Part shown: positions 34,161-42,977 of the stretch, one piece after another | Layout of the letters: each line of letters starts with the position of its first letter | Numbering within the stretch: position 1 is the stretch's first letter | NCBI GenBank assembly: GCA_017550335.1 | Contig: JAFZPM010000032.1 | Coordinates: 124,001-188,000 of the forward strand | DNA from: Paludibacteraceae bacterium | GTDB taxonomy: Bacteria > Bacteroidota > Bacteroidia > Bacteroidales > Paludibacteraceae | Length of the DNA: 64,000 nucleotides | Direction of reading: 5' to 3' | Notes under the pieces: model-generated | Database searches by the model: none | What the model was told of the DNA's origin: nothing | The model's input: only the letters and a program-made list of their open reading frames with translations | Position numbers and translations under genes: made by a program

Positions 34161-35186
34161 TTAAGAGAAATTCAGGTCGCTGAATCGTTTCTTTCCAAAC
34201 AAGTAGACGGAGAAGACCAAACTACGGTTCAGCACTTCCGGGATATCCTTTAGCGTCTGGGCGGAGATGTTTTCCGCACGTTTCGCATCATATTGGTGGA
34301 AGATTCGGCGGAACTCACGACGAGCCCGATAGATGGCCTTGGCGTTCTTACAATCCCCCTTGAGGAGGTACTGGAATGCGGCCACGTAATCGAAAAAGAA
34401 ACGTGCCAACAAGGTTCGTTTCAAGTATGCGTCAGGCACATTCTTGTATATCATCAGAAGATTATTCCTGAAATTGAGGAAGGTCTTACGAGGGTTATCC
34501 ACATTCAACGTACCTCCCCCGAGATGGTACACGACGCTCTCCGGCACACAGACAATCCTACGTCCACGTGAGCGTAGCCGCCAGCAAAGGTCTATCTCCT
34601 CCATGTGTGCGAAGAATGAGCCATCCAAACCGCCGACGGAGAGGAAATCATCAGAGCGTATCATCAGAGCGGCGCCCGTCGCCCAAAAGAGATCCGCGAC
34701 AGCGTCATATTGTCCATTGTCATGCTCCACATGACCGAAGAGCCTGCCTCGGCAGAAAGGGAAAGCGTACTTATCCAGGAACCCGCCACAGGCACCGGCA
34801 TGCTCAAACTTATCCTTCTCCATGAAGGACCGTATCTTAGGCTGGCAAGCCGCCACATCCTGATGCTCGTCCATGTAAGCGATCAACGGGTTCAACCAGT
34901 TCTCCGTCACCTCGACATCCGAATTCAGCAGCAGGAAATACTCCGCGTCCAACTGAGCCAAGGAGCGGTTGTAGCCCTCCGCGAAACCGTAATTGTCATC
35001 CAACAAGACCAGCTGCACCGAAGGGAAGTTTTCCTTGACGAAAGCGACGGAATCATCCGTGGAGCCATTATCCGCCACGACGACCACCGCCCCCTCCAAT
35101 TGGGAGAAGCTACAGACCGAAGGAAGGTATTTTTCCAACATCTTCCTCCCGTTCCAGTTCAGAATGACAATAGCGATCTTCTTCAT
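34161..35186 (-). CDS. Family 2 glycosyltransferase
   Basis: A 341-residue GT-A fold glycosyltransferase of the rhamnosyl/N-acetylglucosaminyl type. The N-terminus IAIVILNWNGRKML, VVVADNGSTDDSVAFV and the acidic LLLNSDVEV (the DxD-like metal site) identify GT2. A later LFWATGAALMIRSDDFLSVGGLDGSFFAHMEEIDLCWRL holds the ED motif near the catalytic base. It lacks membrane helices beyond a weak hydrophobic C-terminal stretch. It overlaps the lpxL-like gene by 4 bp, so it is translationally coupled to it, which suggests a role in lipid A, lipopolysaccharide or another surface glycan. Donor and acceptor are not predictable. Confidence 0.9.
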   Translation of the reverse strand: MKKIAIVILNWNGRKMLEKYLPSVCSFSQLEGAVVVVADNGSTDDSVAFVKENFPSVQLVLLDDNYGFAEGYNRSLAQLDAEYFLLLNSDVEVTENWLNPLIAYMDEHQDVAACQPKIRSFMEKDKFEHAGACGGFLDKYAFPFCRGRLFGHVEHDNGQYDAVADLFWATGAALMIRSDDFLSVGGLDGSFFAHMEEIDLCWRLRSRGRRIVCVPESVVYHLGGGTLNVDNPRKTFLNFRNNLLMIYKNVPDAYLKRTLLARFFFDYVAAFQYLLKGDCKNAKAIYRARREFRRIFHQYDAKRAENISAQTLKDIPEVLNRSLVFSVYLFGKKRFSDLNFS

Positions 35187-36070
35187 TTCTGTACATTCCG
35201 CTTATGCTTCCAACGCCTATGGGACCACAGCCAACAAGTAGGATCGCGACGGATAGTCCGTTCGAAAAGCTCCACATACTTGTCCGTGATCTCGTTCTCC
35301 GCTGTCTTCTTGGCATCGTCCGTCAACGTGATGATGTCGCAAGTATAGTAGCCACGCTCGATCTTCTTCACGTCAAAATAGACCACCGCATAGCCGCCGG
35401 AGCGCGCGATACGTTCAGGTCCGTTCAGGAAAGGCGTGTCCTGGTTCAGGAACGTGTTCCAGTAATGGAGGTTGGAAGCGGAAGGCGTCTGGTCCGCTAT
35501 AAAACCCAGTCCGAACGTCTTTCCCTCCCTCCGTATATTGACGATGGCACGGAGGGCATCGTTCTTAGGAATATTGACCGTGCCGAAGCGGGACCGCAAC
35601 TTCAGGAAGAATTGGTCGAAATATTTATTATTCAAAGGACGGTACAATTCACCGCCCACGATACCGTCGTAGTTCATGTAGATGGAAGGGATCCACTCCC
35701 AGTTGCCGTAATGGCCCAACAAGATGACGACGCTCTTGCCGTTCTCGAAGAATTCACCCATCACCTCCGGGTTGGAGAACTGCATCCTATGACGCATCTC
35801 ATCGTCCGATATATGCATCAGCTTGACCGTCTCCATCACGATGTCGGCGAAATGCAGATAGTACCCCTTCTCTATCTTCACGATCTCCGCCTCGGACAAT
35901 TCAGGGAAGGAATTCACCAAATTGGTACGGACCACCGCCCGACGGTACCTCACCACGTAGTAAGCGAGGAAATAGATCAGGTACGAGAAGATATAGAGCA
36001 CCTGCAATGGCAAAAAAGAGATCAGCCAAACGAAGACATAAAATATATAAAATAGAACTACCATTGCCAT
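35183..36070 (-). CDS. LpxL/HtrB-family lipid A acyltransferase
   Basis: A 295-residue lysophospholipid/lipid A late acyltransferase. The N-terminal membrane segment is at about residues 3-40. The acyltransferase HX4E motif is His120-YGNW-Glu125, followed by ELYRPLNNKYFD and IADQTPSASNLHYW, which are also family motifs. It would transfer an acyl chain from acyl-ACP to a lipid A precursor at the inner membrane. The start may be 36070 or 36064 (MVVLF). It ends in an ATGA overlap with the GT2 gene and lies 51 bp after engB, with a hairpin in that gap. Confidence 0.9.
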   Translation of the reverse strand: MAMVVLFYIFYVFVWLISFLPLQVLYIFSYLIYFLAYYVVRYRRAVVRTNLVNSFPELSEAEIVKIEKGYYLHFADIVMETVKLMHISDDEMRHRMQFSNPEVMGEFFENGKSVVILLGHYGNWEWIPSIYMNYDGIVGGELYRPLNNKYFDQFFLKLRSRFGTVNIPKNDALRAIVNIRREGKTFGLGFIADQTPSASNLHYWNTFLNQDTPFLNGPERIARSGGYAVVYFDVKKIERGYYTCDIITLTDDAKKTAENEITDKYVELFERTIRRDPTCWLWSHRRWKHKRNVQK

Positions 36071-36084
36071 TCAAATATTTTGAT

Positions 36085-36115
36085 GCGGGGCCATACGGAG
36101 AACGTCCGGTCCCGC
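36085..36115. terminator. Hairpin between engB and the lpxL-like gene
   Basis: Stem GCGGGGCC/GGTCCCGC with one G-T pair and an inner ACG/CGT stem. No T run follows on either strand, so it may be a processing or attenuating structure rather than a full terminator. Confidence 0.4.
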
Positions 36116-36121
36116 TGTTCA

Positions 36122-36739
36122 TTACTCAATTACGGAATCGTCAGGAGTCGCATTCATGATGGAATCGATATATTCCAGCAATTCCTCCTTTCCGAGTCCA
36201 GACTCCGACGAAGTGACGAAGATCGGCGGCAACTCCTCCCACTCCTCCTGCAGTTTACTCTTGTAAGCCTGCACATTGGCGACGAGCCTGCTTTTGGATA
36301 GTTTGTCAGCTTTTGTGAACACGATGGAGAAAGGCACACCGTTGGACCCTAGGAATTCGATGAACTCCAGATCATTCTTTTGGGGCTCATGGCGGCAATC
36401 GATCAAGACGAAGAGGTTGAACAATTCCTCACGCATAAGCACATAATCCTTGATCATCTTCTCGAGTTTATTCCTTCCCTCCATACCGATCTTCGCGAAG
36501 CCATAGCCCGGCAAATCGACAAGATACCAGTTATCATTCACAAGGAAATGATTGATAAGCAACGTCTTACCAGGCGTTGCGGAAGTTTTAGCCAAGTTCT
36601 TCTGATTCGTGATTTTATTGATGAGGGAAGACTTCCCGACATTGGACCTGCCAATGAAGGCGAATTCAGGGAGATGATGTTTAGGGCACTTCCTCCAATC
36701 CGAATTACTTTCGACAAAAACCGCTTTCTTGACTTCCAT
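36122..36739 (-). CDS. engB: Ribosome biogenesis GTPase EngB/YsxC
   Basis: A 205-residue TrmE-Era-type GTPase needed for 50S subunit assembly. It shows all G motifs: G1 [12 protein letters not shown] (about 30-41), G2 in [15 protein letters not shown]3 [13 protein letters not shown]4 FTKADKLSK and G5 [13 protein letters not shown]. Length is normal. It is 25 bp downstream of the LysE-type gene and 51 bp upstream of the lpxL-like gene, all on the same strand. Confidence 0.96.
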   Translation of the reverse strand: MEVKKAVFVESNSDWRKCPKHHLPEFAFIGRSNVGKSSLINKITNQKNLAKTSATPGKTLLINHFLVNDNWYLVDLPGYGFAKIGMEGRNKLEKMIKDYVLMREELFNLFVLIDCRHEPQKNDLEFIEFLGSNGVPFSIVFTKADKLSKSRLVANVQAYKSKLQEEWEELPPIFVTSSESGLGKEELLEYIDSIMNATPDDSVIE

Positions 36740-36764
36740 AGAGACGAAACAATTTAGTTAGCGA

Positions 36765-37409
36765 TCAAACAAGGAAAAAATAGACGATGCTGACCACCGC
36801 GATGATCATCAGCAGGAGTCCCGCGCCCTTATTGATAACATAAAGGCCACGCATATTGAACCTATCCCTGAAATGGTTGACGATGCCGACGAGGATCGTC
36901 CACCACAGGCAAGCCCCCATCATGATGCAGAAGACACCCAGTAAGCTATCGAAGAGAGTTGTATCATCCGTGATATAGGAATATTTCGCGAACAAAGCGA
37001 TGAAAAGGAAAACGACCAATGGGTTCGTCACCGTCAGCAGGAACGAGGAGATGAAGTCCTGCAAATAATTTTGGGTCCCCCCTCGCATTTTCTTCAATTT
37101 CGAGACAGGATTAGTCGCATAGGTATAGAGCCCGAAGAAAAAGACGATGATCGTACCTGCAATTTGCAGCCAAAAACGATGGGAATCGATGAAATCGACC
37201 ACCATAGACATACTAAAAGCCGCAACTACCGCATACAACAAATCGGAGGCCGTAGCTCCGAGCGCAGTAGAAATGCCATGTCCCCGTCCACCATTCAAAG
37301 TGCGTTGTATACAAAGGATCCCGATAGGACCAACTGGAGCGGAGACAATGACACCAATAATCAAACCTTTTAGAATCATCGTCGAAATCATAGACGCAAA
37401 TATCGACAT
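36765..37409 (-). CDS. LysE/RhtB-type exporter
   Basis: A 214-residue membrane protein with six predicted helices. The motif SAPVGPIGILCIQRTLNGGRGHGISTALGATASDLLYA near residues 24-60 is the LysE-family signature (GPxxxLxxxxxxxxGxxxGxxxxxG). Members export amino acids or related small molecules; the substrate here is unknown. The start is uncertain: 37409, 37391 or 37379 are all in frame. It is the first gene of the apparent operon with engB, lpxL and GT2, and is divergent from the response-regulator gene. Confidence 0.85.
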   Translation of the reverse strand: MSIFASMISTMILKGLIIGVIVSAPVGPIGILCIQRTLNGGRGHGISTALGATASDLLYAVVAAFSMSMVVDFIDSHRFWLQIAGTIIVFFFGLYTYATNPVSKLKKMRGGTQNYLQDFISSFLLTVTNPLVVFLFIALFAKYSYITDDTTLFDSLLGVFCIMMGACLWWTILVGIVNHFRDRFNMRGLYVINKGAGLLLMIIAVVSIVYFFLV

Positions 37410-37447
37410 TTTTTAAAAATAAACCAAGAGAATTCAGTTAGTTTACT

Positions 37448-37455
37448 TAAATTTG
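37448..37455 (+). promoter_or_regulatory. -7 box for the response regulator/hybrid kinase operon
   Basis: TAAATTTG, matching TAnnTTTG, 28 nt before the ATG at 37484. Confidence 0.6.
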
Positions 37456-37483
37456 CATAGGAATAAGAAAAAAAGATAAGAAT

Positions 37484-38785
37484 ATGAAAAAAATTTTAAT
37501 TGTAGAAGACGATTTAACCTTCTGTCTAATGTTACGGACATGGCTAGGGAAGCAAGGATTCGCCGTGGAAAGCGCACCTACCGTAGGCGATGCGAAACAG
37601 AAAATGGGTGCCACGAACTATGACATCATACTATCCGACCTGCGCCTGCCAGACGATGACGGAATCAACCTACTGAAATGGGCCAAGGATAGGAAAATAA
37701 GCACCCCATTCATCATACTCACCAGTTACGCCAAGATACAAAGCGCGGTCGAATGCATGAAGATCGGAGCCAAGGACTACATCCCGAAGCCGATCAAGCC
37801 GGAACTGCTGTTCGAGAAAATGGACGAGGTGCTGAAGCAGCAAGAAGCGGAAAAGAACAAAGCGAGCAAGAAGGGTTCCACCTACATCACGGGAAACAGT
37901 CTAGCCATCAAGAGACTTTTCGAGATGATCAACAGGGTAGCCGCCACGGAGATGACGGTGTTCATCTCAGGAGAGCCAGGCACAGGGAAAAAGCAAGTGG
38001 CGAAACTTATCCACGAAAAGAGTGCGAGGAAAGATAAACCGTTCATCATCGTCCACTGCGGAGAGATACCAAAGGAAGATTTCGAGAAGAGATTATTCGG
38101 CTTCATCAGTCCGCAAAAGGAAGAGCCGGGATTGCTCACCAGCGCGACGAACGGCGTCATCTTCTTCGAGAACGTGGACGAGATGCCGATCAAAGTACAG
38201 GAGCAGTTGCTCTTCAGTCTGAAAGTCAAGAGAATAAAAATGGTGGGAAGCAATGCGGAGAAGGAAATCAACGTCAGAGTGATCGCCTCCTCCAGCGAGA
38301 ACATCTACAAACTCATCCGCGAGAACAAATTCTCGGAGGATTTCCACCGCTTCCTCAACGAGGTCTCCCTGCAGGTGCCTAGCCTAAGGGAAAGAAGCGA
38401 GGACATCGCGCTCTTCGCCGAAAGTTTCCTGGAAGAGGCCAACGAGGAGTTGGAGAAGAAGATCATCGGCTTCGACGAGGAGAGCATGCGCATCATGAAC
38501 AAATGCCAATGGTCGGGCAACCTCCGTCAGATGAAGAGCGTCATCAAACGCGCCGCCATGCTTTGCGAGGAAAAATACATCAAGGCCAACCACTTACCTG
38601 ACGAAATCATCGGCGAGACCGGCGACACCAGCGAGAACGCGGCGCTCCACAACGAGGAGTACGAGAAGCGCAAGATCATGAAAGCGCTCGAGGCTTGCAA
38701 CAACAACAAGAGCAAAGCGGCCATCATGCTGAAGATCGACAGGAAAACGCTGTACAATAAGATGAAACACTACAACATGGAATAA
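37484..38785 (+). CDS. NtrC-like response regulator lacking GAFTGA
   Basis: A 433-residue protein with three domains: a receiver (1-115, phosphoacceptor Asp52 in ILSDLRLPDDDG, acid pocket Glu8/Asp9), an AAA+ domain (about 135-370) and a Fis-type helix-turn-helix (about 388-433, NNNKSKAAIMLKIDRKTLYNKM). The Walker A motif is GEPGTGKKQ (163-171). Where sigma54 activators have GAFTGA it reads FGFISPQKEEPGLL, so the loop that contacts sigma54 is missing. Walker B reads VIFFENVDEM in place of the usual LFLDE, and the Arg-finger segment is FSEDFHRFLNEV in place of FREDLYYRLN. It may therefore be a DNA-binding regulator without standard sigma54 remodelling. It is followed immediately by the hybrid kinase (TAATG). 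Confidence 0.88.
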   Translation: MKKILIVEDDLTFCLMLRTWLGKQGFAVESAPTVGDAKQKMGATNYDIILSDLRLPDDDGINLLKWAKDRKISTPFIILTSYAKIQSAVECMKIGAKDYIPKPIKPELLFEKMDEVLKQQEAEKNKASKKGSTYITGNSLAIKRLFEMINRVAATEMTVFISGEPGTGKKQVAKLIHEKSARKDKPFIIVHCGEIPKEDFEKRLFGFISPQKEEPGLLTSATNGVIFFENVDEMPIKVQEQLLFSLKVKRIKMVGSNAEKEINVRVIASSSENIYKLIRENKFSEDFHRFLNEVSLQVPSLRERSEDIALFAESFLEEANEELEKKIIGFDEESMRIMNKCQWSGNLRQMKSVIKRAAMLCEEKYIKANHLPDEIIGETGDTSENAALHNEEYEKRKIMKALEACNNNKSKAAIMLKIDRKTLYNKMKHYNME

Positions 38786-41259
38786 TGGGAAAGAAGAAGG
38801 AGAGAGCAACCATCATGAAGGTAGCCATCAGCTACCTGATTCTCATAGCGATAGGCGTGGGAAGCATCTATTTCGTCTACCGAAACACGGAAGCGATCAC
38901 GGAAGAGATCGGACAACAGACCACCTATCAACAACAGGAGGAACTGGTGAACACCATTCTCACAGACCTCCTCAACGCGGAAAACCATATCGGCCCGATG
39001 ATGGTTGACACTTCCGACTTCAACCTATACAAGGAGCAGATCAACCTGGCGGAAAACCATATGGACACGCTGAAGGGGCTTCTCTCGGACGCATTCCAGA
39101 TCCAATCGCTGGACAGCGTGTCGAACCTCCTGAAACAGAAGGAGGAGAACCTGTGCGAACTGATCAAACTGACCAACAAGGACAACCTAGAGGAACTCTA
39201 CAAAGCGAATATCCGGACCATGCTCATGGAGGATTCCCTTCGGAACTACGCCTCCAAGAACAAGAACGCCACGATGAAACAAGACACCATCATCAAGAAG
39301 CGGCACGCGAAAAAAAGGAACTTCTTCCACCGCCTGGCGGAAGCATTCTCCAGAAACGGAGGTCCTAACGACACTACCATCCGACTTCTTGGCACCGAAC
39401 GTCAGTGGATGGACTCCCTCTCCATGTACTACAACCCGACCGACACCGCGCAGAGCATCCTGGATGACATCAAGGTGAAGATCCGCAACGAGAAATACAG
39501 GACGGACAAAGCCATCATGGCGCAAATCAACACCCTACGCAACAACAACAACAACATCACCATACAAGCGAAGTCCATACTCGGGAAAATCGAGTTCGAC
39601 AACAGGGTGAACATGCAGAAGGCCAAGTCGCGCAGGAACGCCACACTCGCCCAAACGGCCGAGAAGCTACGCTACGTGACCGTGCTCTCCATCATCGTGA
39701 TCCTCCTCTTCTGCTGGATCCTCTTCAACGACATGAGCCGTAGCCGGAAACTGAGGGAACAACTGGAGGAGAAAAACTTGAAGCAGGAAAGGATGATGAT
39801 CAGCCTCACACACGACATGAAAGCTCCTATGGGTTCCGCCATCGGATACATGGAACTGATGGGAAACACCCCATTGTCCGAAAAGCAACAATACTATCTC
39901 GAAAACATGAGGAAATCGTCCAACCAGACGATCCAGCTCATCACCAACATCCTGGACAACAACAAGTTGGACAGCTCAAAAATGATGCTACAACCTACCC
40001 TCTTCTCCGTCAAAGACCTAATCGAAGAGGTTTACGCCAGCTTCGAACCTATCGCCCAGAAGAAAAACATCTCGCTGAAACACCAAGTCAGCGGATTCCC
40101 GGACAAAGTGACAGGCGATGTCACACGCATCCAACAGATCTGCAACAACTTGGTTTCCAACGCCATTAAATTCACCGAAGAAGGTGAAGTAAGCATCTCC
40201 GCCGACGTGGTGGAGGATGACGTATTCCACATCCTCACCATCAGCGTGGCCGACACAGGCATCGGAATCAGCGAGGAGGATATAGATGGCATCTTCGGCG
40301 AATACAAACGAATCATCCGTGACGGCCATGCGCCTCAAGAAGGTTCGGGTCTGGGATTGAGCATCGTCAGCAAATTGGTGGACCTCTACAACGGCGACAT
40401 CGACGTGAAGAGCAAAATCGACGAAGGAACCACCATCACCGTCACCATCAAACTGCAGAAAGAGGAGGAGCCCGACACCACCGAAGCATTCGACGCTTTC
40501 CCTATCAACGTGCTCATACTGGACGATGACGACACTCAACTCACACTCGTCTCGGAAATTCTCACCCACGCCAACATCAATGTCTTCCCTCACAAAGACC
40601 CGGAGGATGCATTGAAAGAGATGGAAAGCCAAAACATCGACCTCATACTGACGGATATACAGATGCCTAGCATCAACGGATTCGAATTCGTCAAACTGAT
40701 CCGACAGTCTCCTCACATCAGCCATTCGGACACATTGCCGATCATCGCGCTCTCCGCTAGAGCGGACATCTCCGAAGAGCACATCAAGGAACAAGGGTTC
40801 GACGGATTCATCTGCAAACCTTTCACCTCACAAGAGCTTATCGACACGATCCGCCTCCACACGAAGGGGGATAGCATCGCTTTGCCGGAAGGGGAAGGGA
40901 AAGTGGAAGAGCCGAGTGCGGACAACACTCCGTTCTACGGACTGCTCAGCTACGCTTGCGGTGACAAGGAATCCGAGGCGATGATCCTGGATTCGTTCAT
41001 CAGGGAAAGCACATCCAACGTCAAAGAGTTGAAAAAAGCTTGGCTACTGAACGACACGAAGGAGATGCACCACTATGCGCACAAGATGCTCCCACTATTC
41101 CGCTCCTTGCAAAAGAAGGGTATCGTGGAGAAACTTACCGTCTTGGAACGGGAGGATAACTTCAAGAAGATGATTTCCAGAAAAGAGTTCCTGACCCTGA
41201 CCAAAGAGGTCAAGATGACCTTGAATGAGGCTAGGGAGCTGATGGAAAGCTACAAGTGA
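38785..41259 (+). CDS. Hybrid sensor histidine kinase with receiver and Hpt domains
   Basis: An 824-residue membrane kinase. Membrane segments at about 12-31 and 297-315 bracket an extracytoplasmic helical sensor of about 265 residues with no recognised fold. The kinase core has phosphoacceptor His343 (SLTHDMKAPMG), an N box with NNLVSNAIKF (454-463), G1 DTGIGI and G2 GSGLGLSIV. A receiver domain (574-692) has Asp624 in LTDIQMP. A C-terminal Hpt domain has candidate His766 in MHHYAHKMLPLF. The set gives a full His-Asp-His relay whose final acceptor would be Asp52 of the regulator encoded just upstream. The start codon shares one base with the stop of that gene, so the two are coupled. Confidence 0.92.
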   Translation: MGKKKERATIMKVAISYLILIAIGVGSIYFVYRNTEAITEEIGQQTTYQQQEELVNTILTDLLNAENHIGPMMVDTSDFNLYKEQINLAENHMDTLKGLLSDAFQIQSLDSVSNLLKQKEENLCELIKLTNKDNLEELYKANIRTMLMEDSLRNYASKNKNATMKQDTIIKKRHAKKRNFFHRLAEAFSRNGGPNDTTIRLLGTERQWMDSLSMYYNPTDTAQSILDDIKVKIRNEKYRTDKAIMAQINTLRNNNNNITIQAKSILGKIEFDNRVNMQKAKSRRNATLAQTAEKLRYVTVLSIIVILLFCWILFNDMSRSRKLREQLEEKNLKQERMMISLTHDMKAPMGSAIGYMELMGNTPLSEKQQYYLENMRKSSNQTIQLITNILDNNKLDSSKMMLQPTLFSVKDLIEEVYASFEPIAQKKNISLKHQVSGFPDKVTGDVTRIQQICNNLVSNAIKFTEEGEVSISADVVEDDVFHILTISVADTGIGISEEDIDGIFGEYKRIIRDGHAPQEGSGLGLSIVSKLVDLYNGDIDVKSKIDEGTTITVTIKLQKEEEPDTTEAFDAFPINVLILDDDDTQLTLVSEILTHANINVFPHKDPEDALKEMESQNIDLILTDIQMPSINGFEFVKLIRQSPHISHSDTLPIIALSARADISEEHIKEQGFDGFICKPFTSQELIDTIRLHTKGDSIALPEGEGKVEEPSADNTPFYGLLSYACGDKESEAMILDSFIRESTSNVKELKKAWLLNDTKEMHHYAHKMLPLFRSLQKKGIVEKLTVLEREDNFKKMISRKEFLTLTKEVKMTLNEARELMESYK

Positions 41260-41320
41260 ATTTTGAATTAAGAATTTTGAATTAAGAATTCGAAGGCCTT
41301 AGAATAAGCAACAAAACAAG

Positions 41321-41346
41321 CAGGGGGCATATAACCCCCTGTTTTT
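41321..41346 (+). terminator. Terminator after the hybrid kinase gene
   Basis: Stem CAGGGGG/CCCCCTG with a 7-nt loop, then TTTTT. The preceding bases 41260-41293 hold short ttaagaatt-type repeats. Confidence 0.85.
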
Positions 41347-41440
41347 GTATATACAATTGAATGATAAAAACATGACTCGGCCTAATACGGGCCGTTGAGT
41401 AAACCTGTTTTTGTATATACAATTGAATGATAAAAACATG
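41338..41440. repeat. Exact 37-bp direct repeat with 29-bp spacer
   Basis: Copies at 41338-41374 and 41404-41440 are identical over 37 bp (starting cctgtttttgtatatacaat). The first overlaps the end of the terminator stem. The spacer contains a GGCC/GGCC inverted repeat around taatacg. Confidence 0.85.
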
Positions 41441-41461
41441 TGGGAATGCCCCGAACTGGCA

Positions 41462-41941
41462 TCAGACCTTCTCGATCAAAACGGTCGCATAGGCGGCGAT
41501 ACCCTCTTCCCTTCCGACGAAACCGAGGTGCTCGGTGGTGGTAGCCTTGACAGAGACGCAATCCGCATCCACACCCATCACCTCCGCCATGCACTCCGCC
41601 ATTCTGTCGATGTGAGGTGACAGTTTAGGGAACTGGGCACATACGATAGAGTCCACATTGACGATGGCGAAACCATTTTCCTTCAACATGGCCACCACCT
41701 TCCGCAGCAATATCTTGCTATCCACATTCTTGAAATCGGCGGACGTGTCAGGGAAATGATAGCCAATGTCCCGCATATGCGCGGCGCCTAAAAGCGCATC
41801 ACATACCGCATGGATCAACACGTCGGCATCGGAATGCCCCAACAACCCTTTTTCGCACGGAATCTGTATTCCTCCCAACCATAGCTCGCGATTCTCCGCG
41901 AACTGATGTACATCATATCCTTGTCCTACACGAATGTTCAT
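41462..41941 (-). CDS. ispF: 2-C-methyl-D-erythritol 2,4-cyclodiphosphate synthase
   Basis: A 159-residue enzyme of the MEP isoprenoid pathway, converting CDP-methylerythritol 2-phosphate to the cyclodiphosphate. Metal-binding residues are in GYDVHQF (Asp, His), and the family stretch LGHSDADVLIHAVCDALLGA follows. HFPDTSADFKNVDS and KATTTEHLGFVGREEGIAA complete the signature. The ATG at 41941 begins MNIRVGQGYDVH, the normal family start. A longer reading to 42001 would cross the promoter. It is divergent from the OmpA-lipoprotein gene. Confidence 0.96.
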   Translation of the reverse strand: MNIRVGQGYDVHQFAENRELWLGGIQIPCEKGLLGHSDADVLIHAVCDALLGAAHMRDIGYHFPDTSADFKNVDSKILLRKVVAMLKENGFAIVNVDSIVCAQFPKLSPHIDRMAECMAEVMGVDADCVSVKATTTEHLGFVGREEGIAAYATVLIEKV

Positions 41942-41964
41942 AAATAATTGATTTGTCCTTTTCA

Positions 41965-41972
41965 CAAAGTTA
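41965..41972 (-). promoter_or_regulatory. -7 box for ispF
   Basis: TAACTTTG on the minus strand, 23 nt before the ispF start. It lies 10 bp from the divergent box of the OmpA gene. Confidence 0.6.
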
Positions 41973-41982
41973 AAAAAAATTT

Positions 41983-41990
41983 TAAATTTG
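41983..41990 (+). promoter_or_regulatory. -7 box for the OmpA-like lipoprotein
   Basis: TAAATTTG, 24 nt before the ATG at 42015. The two divergent promoters are packed into about 75 bp. Confidence 0.6.
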
Positions 41991-42014
41991 CATAAACACA
42001 TAAAAGAAAACTGT

Positions 42015-42971
42015 ATGAAAAAAATATTCTATTTTATCCTGATGGGAACGTTGTTCGCATCCTGCGCGTCGAAGAAGACACTCAACCAAACGTTATCAGA
42101 CCTCACCAAGTGTGAACAAAGCAACAGGAACTGCTCGCAGGAGTTGGAGAACGCTCGCAAGCGCATCGCTTCCCTTCAAAGAGACTCTACCGCCGCACAC
42201 AAGAAAATCGGATTAATGGCTGAGGATTCAGTGGCTAAATCCAAGGCATTGCACCAAATAGGACTGGAGAACAAAGACCTGAAGGCGCTCAACCAACAGC
42301 TCTCCGACCGTCTGACCAAGACCAGCGCCAGCAGCGACAAGGAGATCAAGAAACTCCTCGCCGACCTGCAGAAATCACAAGAGAAACTTCAAGCCAGAGA
42401 GGATGCCCTGAACAAATCCGAAAAGGACCTGAAGGATAAGGAGAAGAACCTCGCCGAACTCCAACGGATCGTCAGCCGCCAAGACAGCATGATGAAATCC
42501 TTGAAGAAAAAGGTTTCCGACGCCCTGAAAGGCTACGAAGGAAACGGTATCGAGGTGGTCAACAAGGACGGCAAGGTGTACGTCTCCCTCGATGAGAAAC
42601 TGCTCTTCAAATCAGGCAAGTGGGACGTGGACGCTAAGGGTGCGAACGCTCTGAAGAAACTCTCCAACTTCATCGCGGAGAACAAAGACATCAATATCGT
42701 CATCGAAGGCCACACGGACGACGTGCCTTACAAGGGCAACGGCAACGTGGAGGACAACTGGGACTTGAGTGCGAAACGCGCCACTTCCATCGTGCGTATC
42801 CTCATCAGCAATAAGAACGTGAACCCTTCACAGATCTCCGCTACCGGCCGTGCGGAGTACATGCCTGTCGATAAGGCGAACACCCCAGAGGCACGCGCCA
42901 AGAACAGACGTACAGAGATCATCCTCAGCCCTAAGATGGATGAGTTGCTCAAGGCAATGTCCGGAGAGTAA
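42015..42971 (+). CDS. OmpA-family peptidoglycan-binding lipoprotein
   Basis: A 318-residue predicted lipoprotein (signal MKKIFYFILMGTLFASC, Cys17). Residues 25-170 are a long charged coiled coil (LRALNQQL-like heptads, KSQEKLQAREDALNKSEKDLK). The C-terminal OmpA domain (about 195-310) has the peptidoglycan-binding NIVIEGHTDDVPYKG, DNWDLSAKRATSIVRIL and NRRTEIIL. It would tether the outer membrane to the cell wall. The GSCFA gene starts 6 bp after the stop, so the two are cotranscribed. Confidence 0.9.
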   Translation: MKKIFYFILMGTLFASCASKKTLNQTLSDLTKCEQSNRNCSQELENARKRIASLQRDSTAAHKKIGLMAEDSVAKSKALHQIGLENKDLKALNQQLSDRLTKTSASSDKEIKKLLADLQKSQEKLQAREDALNKSEKDLKDKEKNLAELQRIVSRQDSMMKSLKKKVSDALKGYEGNGIEVVNKDGKVYVSLDEKLLFKSGKWDVDAKGANALKKLSNFIAENKDINIVIEGHTDDVPYKGNGNVEDNWDLSAKRATSIVRILISNKNVNPSQISATGRAEYMPVDKANTPEARAKNRRTEIILSPKMDELLKAMSGE

Positions 42972-42977
42972 AAAAGG

